A DNA stretch of 64,000 bases from Polaribacter batillariae (GTDB lineage Bacteria > Bacteroidota > Bacteroidia > Flavobacteriales > Flavobacteriaceae), in the NCBI RefSeq assembly GCF_017498485.1, contig NZ_CP071795.1, forward strand, positions 1,178,001 to 1,242,000, read 5' to 3'. The translations under genes and the position numbers were made by a program. Of the stretch, positions 29,113 to 39,218 are shown piece after piece. The notes beneath the pieces are model-generated. The model had not been told where the DNA came from. It ran no database searches and saw only the letters and a list, made by a program, of their open reading frames with translations. Each line of letters opens with the position of its first letter. Position 1 is the first letter of the stretch.

Positions 29113-29796
29113 TTATTTTTCAAGAAAATCGATATAACTCATATCAATTTCTGAAGCAATTTTCTTTACTGAAGTAATACTTACAGTTTCTACAAATTCT
29201 CTTTTCATTTTTGGTGAAATATCGATAGTACCTAGTGTTTCGTTTTTATGAAATGCGACAATTTCTTGTTGATTGTATTCTTTATGATGCTCTAAAAAAT
29301 CGGCAAACCATCTTTTTCTAAGCTCCTTCATTTCGTTAGAATACAATGTAGAAGAAGACCATATTTTGGGTTCTTGGGGTAGTTTTTGAAAATGTTTTGT
29401 TTCTCCATTCCAAACCAATTCGTAAGTTGCTAAATTTACAGTCCAATCTACAAAAACCAATGTAAACGGCTCTATATCTGTAAAATCGAATGTTTTTATA
29501 TAATGAAGTGCCTGGTTGTTGGTAAGAATATTTTTTACAATAATTCCACGACTCATTTTATAAGAACTTTTTCTTTTATGAATTGTAAAACCTCCATTTA
29601 GTAGGCATACCAAGCGTTTTTTTTCACTCAAACCAATCCATGTTCCACCTGCTAATGCATCTTTTGGATAGGTAATTTCTACTCCATTTTCTATATATTT
29701 TTTAGGCGGAACTGTTTTTCTCAAAGGAGTTTCATCTCTATTAGAGGTTAAAATAAAATTATCATTATCAAGAGGTAAATACGTAACTGTGCACAT
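29113..29796 (-). CDS. NRDE-family (TANGO2-like) protein
   Basis: 227 residues. It starts MCTVTYLP with the family's catalytic-type Cys at position 2, then the name-giving motif LTSNRDET and ALAGGTWIGLSEKKR. The family resembles N-terminal nucleophile hydrolases, but the reaction is not established. The 3' end is convergent with the DUF3667 gene 4 nt away, and the start is divergent from pruA. Confidence 0.93.
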   Translation of the reverse strand: MCTVTYLPLDNDNFILTSNRDETPLRKTVPPKKYIENGVEITYPKDALAGGTWIGLSEKKRLVCLLNGGFTIHKRKSSYKMSRGIIVKNILTNNQALHYIKTFDFTDIEPFTLVFVDWTVNLATYELVWNGETKHFQKLPQEPKIWSSSTLYSNEMKELRKRWFADFLEHHKEYNQQEIVAFHKNETLGTIDISPKMKREFVETVSITSVKKIASEIDMSYIDFLEK

Positions 29797-29854
29797 TTAA
29801 AATAGCTTAAAAAAATTCATTCTAAAAAGGAACGAAATCGTTTGATTAAAATTG

Positions 29855-29862
29855 TAACTTTG
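29855..29862 (+). promoter_or_regulatory. -7 box for pruA
   Basis: TAACTTTG, an exact TAnnTTTG match, 41 nt upstream of the ATG. No good -33 TTG was seen. Confidence 0.5.
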
Positions 29863-29903
29863 CAACTTCAAAATTAGTAGATTAAAATTTAAAAATAGAC
29901 AAA

Positions 29904-31529
29904 ATGGCAAGAGGATTTTTTAATGTTCCAACAGCAGTTAACGAACCAGTAAAAGCATATGCTCCTGGCTCTCCAGAAAGAGAAGAGTTATTAGCGACTT
30001 ATAAGGAAATGTACAAAAGTAATGTTGATGTGCCAATGCATATTAATGGAGAAGAAGTAAGAACAGGAAATACCAAAAATATTACACCTCCTCATGACCA
30101 TAAGCATGTTATTGGGCAATATCATATCGCAGAAAAAAAACACGTGAACGAAGCCATTGCTACAGCATTAGCTGCAAGAGAAGCTTGGTCTAGCGTTAGT
30201 TGGATGGAGCGTGCTTCTATTTTCTTAAAAGCTGCAGAGTTATTAGCAGGACCTTATAGAGCTAAGATGAATGCATCTACGATGCTTGCTCAATCTAAAA
30301 ACGTACATCAAGCAGAAATTGATGCCGCTTGCGAAATGATAGATTTTTTCCGTTTTAATGTGCAATATATGACAGATATTTTTAAAGATCAGCCAGCATC
30401 TGCACCAGGAATTTGGAACCGAGTTGAATACAGACCTTTAGAAGGATTTGTTTATGCAATTTCTCCCTTTAACTTTACTTCTATTGCTGCAAATTTGCCT
30501 GCTTCAGCCGCTTTAATGGGTAATGTTGTGGTTTGGAAACCATCTGACCATCAAGCATATTCTGCACAAGTAATTGTAGATTTATTTAAAGAAGCTGGTT
30601 TGCCAGATGGCGTAATAAATGTTGTTTACGGAGATCCTGTAATGATTTCTGATACTGTTTTAGCTTCTCCAGATTTTTCTGGATTGCATTTTACTGGTTC
30701 TACACATGTTTTTAAAAATCTTTGGAAACAAATTGGTAACAATATTCACAACTACAAAACATACCCTAGAATTGTTGGAGAAACTGGCGGAAAAGATTTT
30801 ATTTGGGCACACAATTCTGCAAATCCTTTACAAATTGCAACTGCAATTACTAGAGGTGCTTTCGAATATCAAGGACAAAAATGTTCTGCAGCTTCGCGTT
30901 CTTACATTCCTAAATCTTTATGGGCAGATGTTAAAAAACATTTAATGGCACAAACCGCTGAATTAAAAATGGGTTCTCCAGAAGACCCTTCGAACTTTGT
31001 AAACGCAGTAATTCATGAAGCTTCTTTCGATAAAATTGCAAGCTATATAGATGCTGCAAAAGAAGACAAAGATGCTGAAATAATTATTGGTGGAAACTAC
31101 GATAAATCTGTAGGATATTTTATAGAACCAACAGTAATTGTAAGCAATTCTCCCAAATATGCAACCATGTGTACAGAGCTATTTGGTCCAGTAATGACAG
31201 TTTATGTATATGAAGATGAAGAATGGGAAGCTTCTTTAAAGCTGGTAGATGAATCTACAGAATACGCTTTAACGGGTGCAATTTTCTCTACAGATAGATA
31301 TATTGTAGAAAAGGCTTCTAAAGCGTTAGAAAACGCTGCCGGAAACTTTTATATTAACGACAAACCTACTGGAGCTGTTGTTGGGCAACAACCATTTGGA
31401 GGCGCAAGAGCTTCTGGAACAAATGACAAAGCAGGTTCTGCACAAAATTTATTACGCTGGACTTCTGTTAGGTTAATTAAAGAAACATTTGTAACTCCAC
31501 AAGATTACAAATACCCTTTCTTAGGATAA
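29904..31529 (+). CDS. pruA: L-glutamate gamma-semialdehyde dehydrogenase
   Basis: 541 residues, the single-domain P5C dehydrogenase. The aldehyde dehydrogenase Glu is in IVGETGGKDF and the catalytic Cys in FEYQGQKCSAASR; the NAD fold includes SPFNFTSIAANLPASAALMGN. It oxidises glutamate semialdehyde to glutamate, the second step of proline breakdown. No proline dehydrogenase is adjacent. A repeat A element starts 28 nt beyond the stop. Confidence 0.97.
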   Translation: MARGFFNVPTAVNEPVKAYAPGSPEREELLATYKEMYKSNVDVPMHINGEEVRTGNTKNITPPHDHKHVIGQYHIAEKKHVNEAIATALAAREAWSSVSWMERASIFLKAAELLAGPYRAKMNASTMLAQSKNVHQAEIDAACEMIDFFRFNVQYMTDIFKDQPASAPGIWNRVEYRPLEGFVYAISPFNFTSIAANLPASAALMGNVVVWKPSDHQAYSAQVIVDLFKEAGLPDGVINVVYGDPVMISDTVLASPDFSGLHFTGSTHVFKNLWKQIGNNIHNYKTYPRIVGETGGKDFIWAHNSANPLQIATAITRGAFEYQGQKCSAASRSYIPKSLWADVKKHLMAQTAELKMGSPEDPSNFVNAVIHEASFDKIASYIDAAKEDKDAEIIIGGNYDKSVGYFIEPTVIVSNSPKYATMCTELFGPVMTVYVYEDEEWEASLKLVDESTEYALTGAIFSTDRYIVEKASKALENAAGNFYINDKPTGAVVGQQPFGGARASGTNDKAGSAQNLLRWTSVRLIKETFVTPQDYKYPFLG

Positions 31530-31962
31530 AAAACAGGTTTCTTTAAAACACAAAAAAGAAGCTGTCTCGAAAGTATTAAAATTTGTCATTTCGACTGTAA
31601 TTTTGTCATTTCGACTGTAATTTTGTCATTTCGACTGTAATGGAGAAATCTTATTTATTGAATTTCAGTATTTTGTATTTTCCGATAACTTCGTTAGTTA
31701 CTTTCAATCAAAATATGTTTTGATTTTAGTAATGCTCAAAATGACCGTTAAATTTACTTTTGTGACAGCCTCTTTTTTTATGATTTTTTTTACAACTTGT
31801 ACCAGTTATTGTTTAAAATTACTAGAAAAAAAATTGATGATTTTTTTCTTTATATAAAGAAGAAAACGAAAGCATATCCTTAGTTAGCTACGGTTTTTTT
31901 TATTCTGAAATAGAAAGAAAAAAAAGGCGATTTATTACAGGATTTTCAAATGGTAAATGGTA
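31530..31962. other. Gene-free stretch filled by two MITE-like elements
   Basis: Repeat A (31558-31772) and repeat B (31799-31966) occupy nearly the whole interval between pruA and the convergent metalloprotease gene. I see no separate terminator. Confidence 0.7.
31558..31772 (+). mobile_element. MITE-like repeat family A, copy 3 (215 bp)
   Basis: Same termini and order as 5599-5773, but 40 bp longer because a 20-bp block (TTTTGTCATTTCGACTGTAA) is present three times in tandem near the left end (about 31588-31640). It begins 28 nt after the pruA stop and is followed by a T run. Confidence 0.85.
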
Positions 31963-31966
31963 TTAC
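31799..31966 (-). mobile_element. MITE-like repeat family B, copy 3 (inverted)
   Basis: Reverse-complement relative of 13182-13334 with the same end motifs (TACCAGTTATTGTTT and AAATGGTAAATGGTAT). Its edge abuts the last codons of the metalloprotease gene, whose TAA stop straddles the element boundary. Confidence 0.75.
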
Positions 31967-34900
31967 CTAAGTATTAATTTTTTAGTGGTGTACTTAGAGC
32001 CGTTCGTAATTTTTAGCAAATACAATCCTTTAGAAACGTTTTCAAACGAGAGTTTTTCAGAAAATCTATTGGTGGTGATATTGTTAAAGTTCTTCTGATC
32101 TATTAAACGCCCCCTAACATCAATTAATTGAACAGAAACCTGATTAGAATCTTCGATATTAAACTTTAAACTAACAACACCAGTAGATGGATTTGGATAT
32201 AAGTTAAATTCTTTAAACACATCGTTAGGAATCGAACCAACACCATCTATAATAATTGTATAATCTTCTACTTCTCCATCTGCTCCCATTTCACAAGAAT
32301 TTGGGCTTCCATCTCCTGTATATTTTGTAGAAACTCGCATAATAGTACTTCCTAAATTTGCATCCGAAGGCACAGTAATCGACAAAGGACTTAATGATGT
32401 CTCGCCGTTTGTACTTGAGGTTGTGGTACCTAAATCGTATTGTTCTCCAGGATCTGTAAAATCGCAATTTTGGTTCCAATCTATCCAAACCAAGGTTTGG
32501 GTTGTATATTCTCCTTCAGAATCGTCTGCTGTATTGGTATTTACTGTTAAATCGTAAGAAGAATTAACTTCTACAGTAGTAGCCATTGCTGTAAAATCGC
32601 TATAACCAGCTGTTTTTACAGGAGTAGAATTATTTATTGTATTAAATTTTACCAAGGTTGTACTTGTATCAAATTCAGTACTTGCTACAGAAGTACAAAC
32701 TAAACACAATTCTGTTTTAAAACTAAAGGCATTCGAAAAAGCGCCTTCTCCACAACTATTTTTTGGTTTTACTCTCCAATAATAAGTAGTATTTGAAATT
32801 AAATTATTAGGTTTAAATGTATTTTTTGGAGTATTTGCACTCGCTACAATGTTCGAAAAATCGCTGTCTGTTGCAATCTCAATATCGTATGTGACTGCGT
32901 TTTGGTCTAAAACCCAGCTTAGTTCTTGAGAAACTGGCACCTCAGTTGCACCATTAGAAGGAGTCTCCAAGGTTACTGCATTAAAATCTGCTTTTGTTAC
33001 TACTAATTGAACCTCTAAATCTTGTGTAACCGTGTTTGTAGAAGCCACTACATTGATGGTATAAGGTTGGGCTGTTTTTCCATTTAAATTAGAAACCGTC
33101 ATCGTTACTTTTCCATCTGAATTTATGGAAGCCGGACTAAAAGAAACATTTGCTCCAGAAGGTTGCCCAATAGTTGTAAAAGTTACATTTTCTGAAAAAC
33201 CATTCACAAAATCTAAATCTAAATTGTAAACAGCATTGTTTCCTCCAGAATTACAAACAAATTGAGTACCACCACTTTCATCGGTAAATAAAAATGTAGG
33301 TATGATAGAATTAATTGTGAAATTCGATGCGTTTACATTGTAAAAAATATTATCTGCGGCTTCTACCATAATTCTTGCTAGTGATGTTGGGTTGTTAGGA
33401 ACTGTAACCTCTTCTGAACCATCGTTAGGTGTATTACTTTTTAAAGTAATAGGAAAAGTTACCCCTCCATCTATAGATAATTTAATATTTACATTTGCAC
33501 AATTAATTGGAGCTACATCTGTAGTTCCTTTATTCCAAGTGATCGTTTGTGTAGATCCTGTATCCCACACAACAGCTGTATTTGGTGCAGAAACTGTAAA
33601 TGCTTCTGCATCTGTTACTGTAACTTTCATATCGTCTCTTGCACTGCTTCCTCCTCCAGAATTTTGATCTCTTACTACCAAAGAAAAATTTAATTCTCTA
33701 GCTACAGACGGAACTACTTCCCAAGTAGATTGCGTACTTCCAGAAAGTACTGTTGGCAAAGCAGGCATATATCTATTGGGCGATAAAGACAATGGCAAAG
33801 ACCTAAAAACGGCACCACCTGTACTTGTAGCTGATGGCGGAATTGAAAAACCAACATCGTTATCTATTTGTTCCCAACTATAAAGTAGTGTTGTTCCTGC
33901 ATCTACATCTGTACCTGTTCCTTTTAAAACAAATGGAGTAGATTTTGGTATGGAATAATCGAACCCAGCATTTGCACTTGGGGCTGTATTTCCTGTTGGC
34001 GTTTGCGCTGCACAATTGCCTGTTGTGGTAATAATGTTCCACATTTCGTCTATGCTTACTGAGTGAAAATGATCGTCGCTATCGTTTTGAATATTTTGCG
34101 GAGCGCAAATTCCTGCATAGCCCATAATTGTAGTACCACTTCCTGGCTCTACAGCTGTAGGATTGTTTCTATTTCCAGAGCAACTAGAAGCTGTTCCATT
34201 AAATGTATGATGTGCACCAAATTGATGCCCAAATTCATGTGCTACAAAATCAATATCGAATTCGTCGCCAAACGGTTGCGCAATTCCTGTAACTCCAGAG
34301 GCTTTTTGACCTGTTATACAAACAACTCCAGCTCCTGCAAAACCACCAGCTGCAGTACTAAAAGTATGCCCAATATCGTAATTTCCGTTTCCTATTTCAC
34401 TATCACAAATTGCCTGACTCTCATCTATCAATTCATTTGTACTATCATTTGTTAAATTGTCTGTATCTGCATCTAAAAATATAATGGCATCGTTATTTGC
34501 TACAATTTCCATTCTTACAGACAAATCTCTTTCAAAAACACCATTTACCCTAGTAAGAGTTGTATTCATTGCAGATAAAACTGCTGCTTTTTTTGCTTGT
34601 TCTGTTTCGGCTGGAGAAATTCCCAAACGATTTAAATGAAATTGTGCATATTCTCCAGTACAAACAAGTGCTAATCTATAAGTTCTTAATAAACCATCGT
34701 TTGCATTTTTAGATTGAAAAGAGGGTACATCTTTATTGAATTCTTTTACTTGACATGTAAAATCTTTTGCTTCTTTTATTAAGTCTTTTCTATTGTAAGC
34801 AATTAGCTTTTTATGGTCTTTTGTGTAAGAATCTACATAAAAAGTATTTTTGCCTGGTTCGTAAATAGAAAAATGATATCCATCTACACCTTTAGAAAAT

Positions 34901-35259
34901 TTCATCTTAATCGAAGAATTATCTACTTGAACACCAGAATACGATACAATATTGCTATATTTTGAAGCCAATTCTTTATTAAAATTAGAGGTTTCTTCTA
35001 TATAAAACTTCTTTAATCCGTTTCTTGTTGGTACTTCAATAGTTTCTTTTTTAGAACTTTTTACTGTTTTTATTTTCTTGTTAAAACTTTCTGTTTTTAA
35101 TGAGTAAAGTTGATATTCTTTAGGCATATCATTTCTAACCATTACATTTTTCTCAGATATTTCTCCTACACTGTCTGGTATTTTCTTCCATTGTTCTTCT
35201 TGTGCTAAAAAAGCAATGGAAGAAAAACAAAATAGAAGTATTAAGCTAATTTTTTTCAT
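31963..35259 (-). CDS. Reprolysin-like zinc metalloprotease with T9SS sorting domain
   Basis: 1098 residues from ATG 35259. A signal peptide ([16 protein letters not shown]) and a propeptide come first. The metzincin catalytic domain has zinc motif [11 protein letters not shown] at residues 341-351 and a Met-turn candidate [12 protein letters not shown]. Beta-sandwich modules follow: PKD/Ig-like, a fibronectin III-like region ([30 protein letters not shown]) and a GEVED domain that includes the literal [11 protein letters not shown]. It ends in a type A T9SS sorting domain ([26 protein letters not shown]). It should be exported by the type IX system, perhaps to degrade extracellular protein. 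The stop codon is at a repeat B boundary. Confidence 0.95.
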   Translation of the reverse strand: MKKISLILLFCFSSIAFLAQEEQWKKIPDSVGEISEKNVMVRNDMPKEYQLYSLKTESFNKKIKTVKSSKKETIEVPTRNGLKKFYIEETSNFNKELASKYSNIVSYSGVQVDNSSIKMKFSKGVDGYHFSIYEPGKNTFYVDSYTKDHKKLIAYNRKDLIKEAKDFTCQVKEFNKDVPSFQSKNANDGLLRTYRLALVCTGEYAQFHLNRLGISPAETEQAKKAAVLSAMNTTLTRVNGVFERDLSVRMEIVANNDAIIFLDADTDNLTNDSTNELIDESQAICDSEIGNGNYDIGHTFSTAAGGFAGAGVVCITGQKASGVTGIAQPFGDEFDIDFVAHEFGHQFGAHHTFNGTASSCSGNRNNPTAVEPGSGTTIMGYAGICAPQNIQNDSDDHFHSVSIDEMWNIITTTGNCAAQTPTGNTAPSANAGFDYSIPKSTPFVLKGTGTDVDAGTTLLYSWEQIDNDVGFSIPPSATSTGGAVFRSLPLSLSPNRYMPALPTVLSGSTQSTWEVVPSVARELNFSLVVRDQNSGGGSSARDDMKVTVTDAEAFTVSAPNTAVVWDTGSTQTITWNKGTTDVAPINCANVNIKLSIDGGVTFPITLKSNTPNDGSEEVTVPNNPTSLARIMVEAADNIFYNVNASNFTINSIIPTFLFTDESGGTQFVCNSGGNNAVYNLDLDFVNGFSENVTFTTIGQPSGANVSFSPASINSDGKVTMTVSNLNGKTAQPYTINVVASTNTVTQDLEVQLVVTKADFNAVTLETPSNGATEVPVSQELSWVLDQNAVTYDIEIATDSDFSNIVASANTPKNTFKPNNLISNTTYYWRVKPKNSCGEGAFSNAFSFKTELCLVCTSVASTEFDTSTTLVKFNTINNSTPVKTAGYSDFTAMATTVEVNSSYDLTVNTNTADDSEGEYTTQTLVWIDWNQNCDFTDPGEQYDLGTTTSSTNGETSLSPLSITVPSDANLGSTIMRVSTKYTGDGSPNSCEMGADGEVEDYTIIIDGVGSIPNDVFKEFNLYPNPSTGVVSLKFNIEDSNQVSVQLIDVRGRLIDQKNFNNITTNRFSEKLSFENVSKGLYLLKITNGSKYTTKKLILR

Positions 35260-35312
35260 CAAGTAATTCTATTATTCTGTTACTTATGTAGCCTCAAATA
35301 TAATCAATTATT

Positions 35313-35320
35313 TATCTTTG
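35313..35320 (+). promoter_or_regulatory. -7 box for lipB
   Basis: TATCTTTG, an exact match 11 nt before ATG 35332. It overlaps the GTG at 35320, which argues against that codon as the start. Confidence 0.6.
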
Positions 35321-35331
35321 TGGTCGTAATT

Positions 35332-36033
35332 ATGAACAGAAATATACTTTTAAAAGATCTCAAAAGAAAAGACTACAAGGAAGCTTGGGATTATCAAACA
35401 AAACTGCTTCAAGAAATTGTAGATCTTAAAATAAATAATCGAAGAAAAAATCTTGCCTTAGCTACAAAAAATCACTTTCTTTTTGTGGAACATCCACACG
35501 TTTATACTTTAGGGAAAAGTGGCGATTTAAGTAATTTGTTATTGAATGAAAAACAGCTTGAAGAAAAAGGAGCTACTTTTTATAAAATTAACAGAGGTGG
35601 CGATATTACTTACCATGGGCCTGGACAGGTAGTTGGTTACCCAATTTTAGATCTCGAAAATTTTTTTACAGACATTCATAAATACCTTCGTTTACTAGAA
35701 GAAACCATTATTTTAACCATTGCAGAATATGGTTTAAAAGGAGAACGAAGTGATGGCGAAACTGGGGTGTGGCTAGATGTTGGTACACCTTTTGCTCGTA
35801 AAATTTGTGCGATGGGCATACGTTCTTCTCGCTGGGTAACTATGCATGGTTTTGCATTAAATGTAAATACCAATTTAGGTTATTTCGATAATATTATTCC
35901 TTGTGGAATTCGCGGAAAATCGGTAGCTTCGATGGAAGCAGAACTAGGTAAAAAAATAGATGTAGAAGAAGTAAAAGAAAAAATCTTAAAGCATTTTAAA
36001 AATCTTTTTGAGGTAGAAGAGTTTGTGGTTTAG
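35332..36033 (+). CDS. lipB: Octanoyltransferase LipB
   Basis: 233 residues from ATG 35332. Family signatures are [13 protein letters not shown], the [19 protein letters not shown] block, [23 protein letters not shown] and the catalytic Cys in [15 protein letters not shown]. It moves octanoyl from acyl carrier protein to lipoyl domains, the first step of lipoate synthesis. lipA is not in the window. Confidence 0.97.
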   Translation: MNRNILLKDLKRKDYKEAWDYQTKLLQEIVDLKINNRRKNLALATKNHFLFVEHPHVYTLGKSGDLSNLLLNEKQLEEKGATFYKINRGGDITYHGPGQVVGYPILDLENFFTDIHKYLRLLEETIILTIAEYGLKGERSDGETGVWLDVGTPFARKICAMGIRSSRWVTMHGFALNVNTNLGYFDNIIPCGIRGKSVASMEAELGKKIDVEEVKEKILKHFKNLFEVEEFVV

Positions 36034-36086
36034 AGAACTACACATAATTCGCAGACAGTTTGTTGAGTTTTAACCCTAGTTTTAGA

Positions 36087-36113
36087 CCTACAAGGTTTTT
36101 GAAACCTTGCAGG
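36087..36113. repeat. Palindromic element CCTaCAAGGTTT / GAAACCTTGcAGG
   Basis: One member of a family of perfect or near-perfect hairpins in intergenic regions; others are at 45503-45583, 47179-47211, 54508-54540, 54881-54913, 57102-57118 and 57187-57211. This copy is downstream of lipB and could act as a terminator stem. Confidence 0.7.
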
Positions 36114-36160
36114 ATAAATGCAGGATGAACAGCTTACAGGCTAAAGGCTAAAGCAGAAAT

Positions 36161-37213
36161 CTACTTCTCTTCGTTAAAATATACTTTATAATATTTCATT
36201 TTCTTTTCTTCATCATAACCTCTTTCTAAATATTCTGAAGCTGCTTCTGGAGCATCTACATCTAATTTAATATTGATGTTTGTATCGAGTTTAATTTCTG
36301 TTTTTAGTTTGCTTTTTTCTTTCTTTAATACAACTCCAGAAACATCGAAATTATTACGAATTAAAACATCATTTAAGTTTTCGAAATGTTTTTTGTACTC
36401 GTCGAATTTTTCTTTGTGTTTTTCGTCTTCGAAAACTTCGTCTTTAAAATCGTGATAATCTACCGTTTCATGCTCTTTAAAATAATCGACTGTATTTGCT
36501 AAGAAGTTTCCTTGTTGTTGCATGCCCAACTCTGGCTTAATTACTTCTTCAGAAAACTCTTTACACATCTCTAAATAACTCTGTGTATGCGAATTATAAT
36601 CGTCTGCCAATTTTACACTTAAAAAATTCTTAATCCAATATTGTGCATCGTAATTGTTATTATCTACAGAAAAAACAACAGTTCCTTCTGTGTCTGAGGC
36701 ATTTAAAATTAAGCAACCTTTGTCTATTTTTTTTGTTGAAATTCCTTTTTGAACTACAACATCAAAACTTTCATTATCATCTAAATACGTTTGAAAGAAA
36801 TCTACTTTATTTTCGATTTTAAAAATACCAACCGCTTCTGTTAAAATATCTTTATACTCTATGCCTTCTATAAAAACCACAATTACATCTCCGGTTTTTA
36901 TTTGTGCCGAATTCGATTGCTCGAATAAATGGTTTACCATATTTTTAGAATTTTCTACAAAAGAAGTTTCTTCTTTAAATATTTCTGAAGCGTAGTTATT
37001 TAACTCATTTAAACGCACATCTGCATGATGCGTAAAACGATAACTTTGTGTTAAACTGCCAAATGGTTTTAGTAGAAAATTTTTCATTAAATCGTAACTT
37101 TCTTGGTCGAAACGAATTAAATCATCAGAAAAAACATTCTGGCCACTGTTAAATTTATTGGCAACTTTATGAAGAATACATTTGGTTATTTCTGCGCGTG
37201 TTTTTTTAATCAT
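36161..37213 (-). CDS. Nucleoid-associated protein (NdpA/YejK family)
   Basis: 350 residues, the length of the 37-kDa nucleoid-associated family. Typical elements are ITKCILHKVANKF at the N-terminus, FFQTYLDDNESFDVVVQKGIS, KGCLILNASDTEG and FLSVKLADDYNSHTQSYLEM. The acidic second half is less conserved. It is thought to bind the chromosome; the exact role is unknown. Confidence 0.9.
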   Translation of the reverse strand: MIKKTRAEITKCILHKVANKFNSGQNVFSDDLIRFDQESYDLMKNFLLKPFGSLTQSYRFTHHADVRLNELNNYASEIFKEETSFVENSKNMVNHLFEQSNSAQIKTGDVIVVFIEGIEYKDILTEAVGIFKIENKVDFFQTYLDDNESFDVVVQKGISTKKIDKGCLILNASDTEGTVVFSVDNNNYDAQYWIKNFLSVKLADDYNSHTQSYLEMCKEFSEEVIKPELGMQQQGNFLANTVDYFKEHETVDYHDFKDEVFEDEKHKEKFDEYKKHFENLNDVLIRNNFDVSGVVLKKEKSKLKTEIKLDTNINIKLDVDAPEAASEYLERGYDEEKKMKYYKVYFNEEK

Positions 37214-37349
37214 CTTGTAAAATTAAGGGCGTAAAAATAGTTGAAGTTTTTTTAATAAACGAATGAGTTTTTAAAATTATAATACCAATTACTAATCTAG
37301 TATATGAAAAGTAGCAGATTTAAAAGTGTAATTTTTTCAATTAAAAACA

Positions 37350-37402
37350 AAAACAGTAGTTAAATGCAAATTTTGTACTTTGCACTTAACTACTATTTTT
37401 AT
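37350..37402. terminator. Strong bidirectional hairpin before the lipoprotein hydrolase stop
   Basis: A 16-bp stem with one mismatch (AGTAGTTAAATGCAAA / TTTGCACTTAACTACT) with T-rich sequence on the minus side. It would end the gene at 37429-38295. Confidence 0.8.
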
Positions 37403-37428
37403 ACACTGCTTATTGCAACCAACTGTTA

Positions 37429-38295
37429 TTATTCTATTCCAAATATTTGTTTTAATAGATTTAGGCCTGTGTCTATGGCGCCATCATGATCTCCTCCATT
37501 AGAAAGAATCACATTGGCATTCTTTCCTTTTAAAAATTGAATTTCTTGGACAGAAAGTGGTCCTACTTGTTCGTCTCTGTTGCCATATATATAGGTAATT
37601 TTTGACAAATCGCTTATACTACTTAGTCTGTCTGTGTAACGATTATATCCTAAACCCGCAGCTAATCTCGCCATATTTCTTTCCTCTGCATCAGATCCAT
37701 CTCCCAATGAATTAATGGTATAATTACCATTATTATCGTAAATATACTGTGTATATTTTCCTTGACTAAATGGTTGCCAAGTGCCTTCATCGATATCAAG
37801 ACGTCCAACCATAATAAGATAGCCATCTGCAACATCAATACCATGTGTCGCAATTAATTCTTGCGTCATAAAAGCACCAAATGAAATGCCAAGCACATAA
37901 ACCGTTTTTCCTTTCTGGTTTTTAAAAAAATCAACAACACGTTTCAAATTAACTACACTTTGCAAATCGTATTGCTTTGCTTGTTCGAAAGTAATATCTG
38001 AACTTGTGAATTTTGCAGGATTTTTTGTTTGTTCTTGATGAACATTCACATATAACGCTGATTGGGTTCCTGTTCCTGTTATAAGTTCATCTAATAGTTC
38101 ATCTTCAAGTTGAGTAATGGGACCTCCTTGAGTATTAACGACTACAATGTCTGCTTCTAAATTCCCATGGAAGGTAGCAATCTCTGAAATTTGATCGAAT
38201 GCATTAGGTGTAATATCTTCATCTTTATTACAAGAGGAAAAAGCGATGAATAAAAAGGCACAAATAATCAGATTGAAATGGTTTGTTTTTTTCAT
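37429..38295 (-). CDS. Alpha/beta-hydrolase-like lipoprotein
   Basis: 288 residues. The signal peptide ends in a lipobox-type FIAFSSC (Cys22) and KDED follows. The fold signs are the nucleophile elbow VLGISFGAF (GxSxG), a probable acid in YGNRDEQVG and a His in NGGDHDGAI, so a Ser hydrolase is likely. The substrate is unknown. It is predicted to be membrane-anchored by lipid, either periplasmic or surface-exposed. Confidence 0.8.
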   Translation of the reverse strand: MKKTNHFNLIICAFLFIAFSSCNKDEDITPNAFDQISEIATFHGNLEADIVVVNTQGGPITQLEDELLDELITGTGTQSALYVNVHQEQTKNPAKFTSSDITFEQAKQYDLQSVVNLKRVVDFFKNQKGKTVYVLGISFGAFMTQELIATHGIDVADGYLIMVGRLDIDEGTWQPFSQGKYTQYIYDNNGNYTINSLGDGSDAEERNMARLAAGLGYNRYTDRLSSISDLSKITYIYGNRDEQVGPLSVQEIQFLKGKNANVILSNGGDHDGAIDTGLNLLKQIFGIE

Positions 38296-38392
38296 TTTTA
38301 TTTAAGATTTAAAATTATTTCCCTAGTAACTCATGCATATGAGTATTATTGCACCAAATTTGTTAAAAAAGTTTATAAATAGTTTTAGCCTT

Positions 38393-38482
38393 GATTAAAG
38401 TGGCATCCTTTTTTTGTTTTTCTAAAAAAAAGATAACCTTTTCGACTTTGCTGAAGATAAATTCCAAGTAGAAAATAACTCC
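38393..38482 (+). repeat. Structured intergenic element, variant 2
   Basis: TGGCATCC, T-rich and A-rich arms, AAAGATAACC, then TTTTCGACTTTGCTGAAGAT and AAATTCCAAG. It pairs with the inverted copy at 13374-13462 and shares its left part with the elements at 47247 and 54954. Confidence 0.6.
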
Positions 38483-38493
38483 TAAAAATAATT

Positions 38494-39093
38494 TTAGAGT
38501 TTTAGCTTTAACTGTTCTGGCAGTAGTTTAAACGTTTTTCTGTGATAATTTGTCGAGCCAAATTTGCGAATTGCATTTCTATGTTCTTTGGTTGGGTAAC
38601 CTTTGTTTCTTGCCCAATTGTACATTGGAAATTCTTGATGAATTTTAGCCATATATTCGTCTCTATATGTTTTTGCTAAGACAGAAGCTGCTGCAATACT
38701 TAGGTATTTCGAATCGCCTTTTACAATGGTTTCGTGTGGAATGTTTTTATAGTTTTTAAATTTGTTACCATCTACAATTATAAATTCTGGCGTAATTTTT
38801 AAAGCTTCTATAGAGCGATGCATTCCTGTAATGGAAGCTTGTAGTACATTAATTTTATCTACTTCTTGTTGCCAAACGAAAGAAACCCCAAAAGCTAGGG
38901 CATTTTCTTCAATAAAAATTCTTACTTCGTCTCTCTTTTTTTTAGATAATTGTTTCGAATCGTTTAAAAAAGGATGTGAAAAATATTCTGGTAAAATTAC
39001 TGCAGCTGCAACAACTGGACCACACAAACAGCCTCTACCAGCCTCGTCTGTTCCTGCTTCTAAAGAAAAACCACTGTAATTTAATTGTAACAT
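38494..39093 (-). CDS. rnhB: Ribonuclease HII
   Basis: 199 residues. The RNase HII active site is present: DEAGRG (Asp16, Glu17), [10 protein letters not shown] and the late Asp in AKTYRDEYM, plus the [15 protein letters not shown] strand. It cleaves RNA in RNA/DNA hybrids and excises misinserted ribonucleotides. It is divergent from the porin gene. Confidence 0.97.
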   Translation of the reverse strand: MLQLNYSGFSLEAGTDEAGRGCLCGPVVAAAVILPEYFSHPFLNDSKQLSKKKRDEVRIFIEENALAFGVSFVWQQEVDKINVLQASITGMHRSIEALKITPEFIIVDGNKFKNYKNIPHETIVKGDSKYLSIAAASVLAKTYRDEYMAKIHQEFPMYNWARNKGYPTKEHRNAIRKFGSTNYHRKTFKLLPEQLKLKL

Positions 39094-39192
39094 TTTACAA
39101 AGAAAAGAAATCTTTCTCTTTAAATTTTAATCACACAAAATAATTAACAGTTTTCCAAGTAATTATTGGCTATTATTTTCGTTTTATTATTT

Positions 39193-39200
39193 TACATTTG
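39193..39200 (+). promoter_or_regulatory. -7 box for the putative porin gene
   Basis: TACATTTG, an exact match 19 nt before ATG 39219; a TTG lies 24 nt further upstream. Confidence 0.6.
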
Positions 39201-39218
39201 TTGCTGCACATTTTATGT

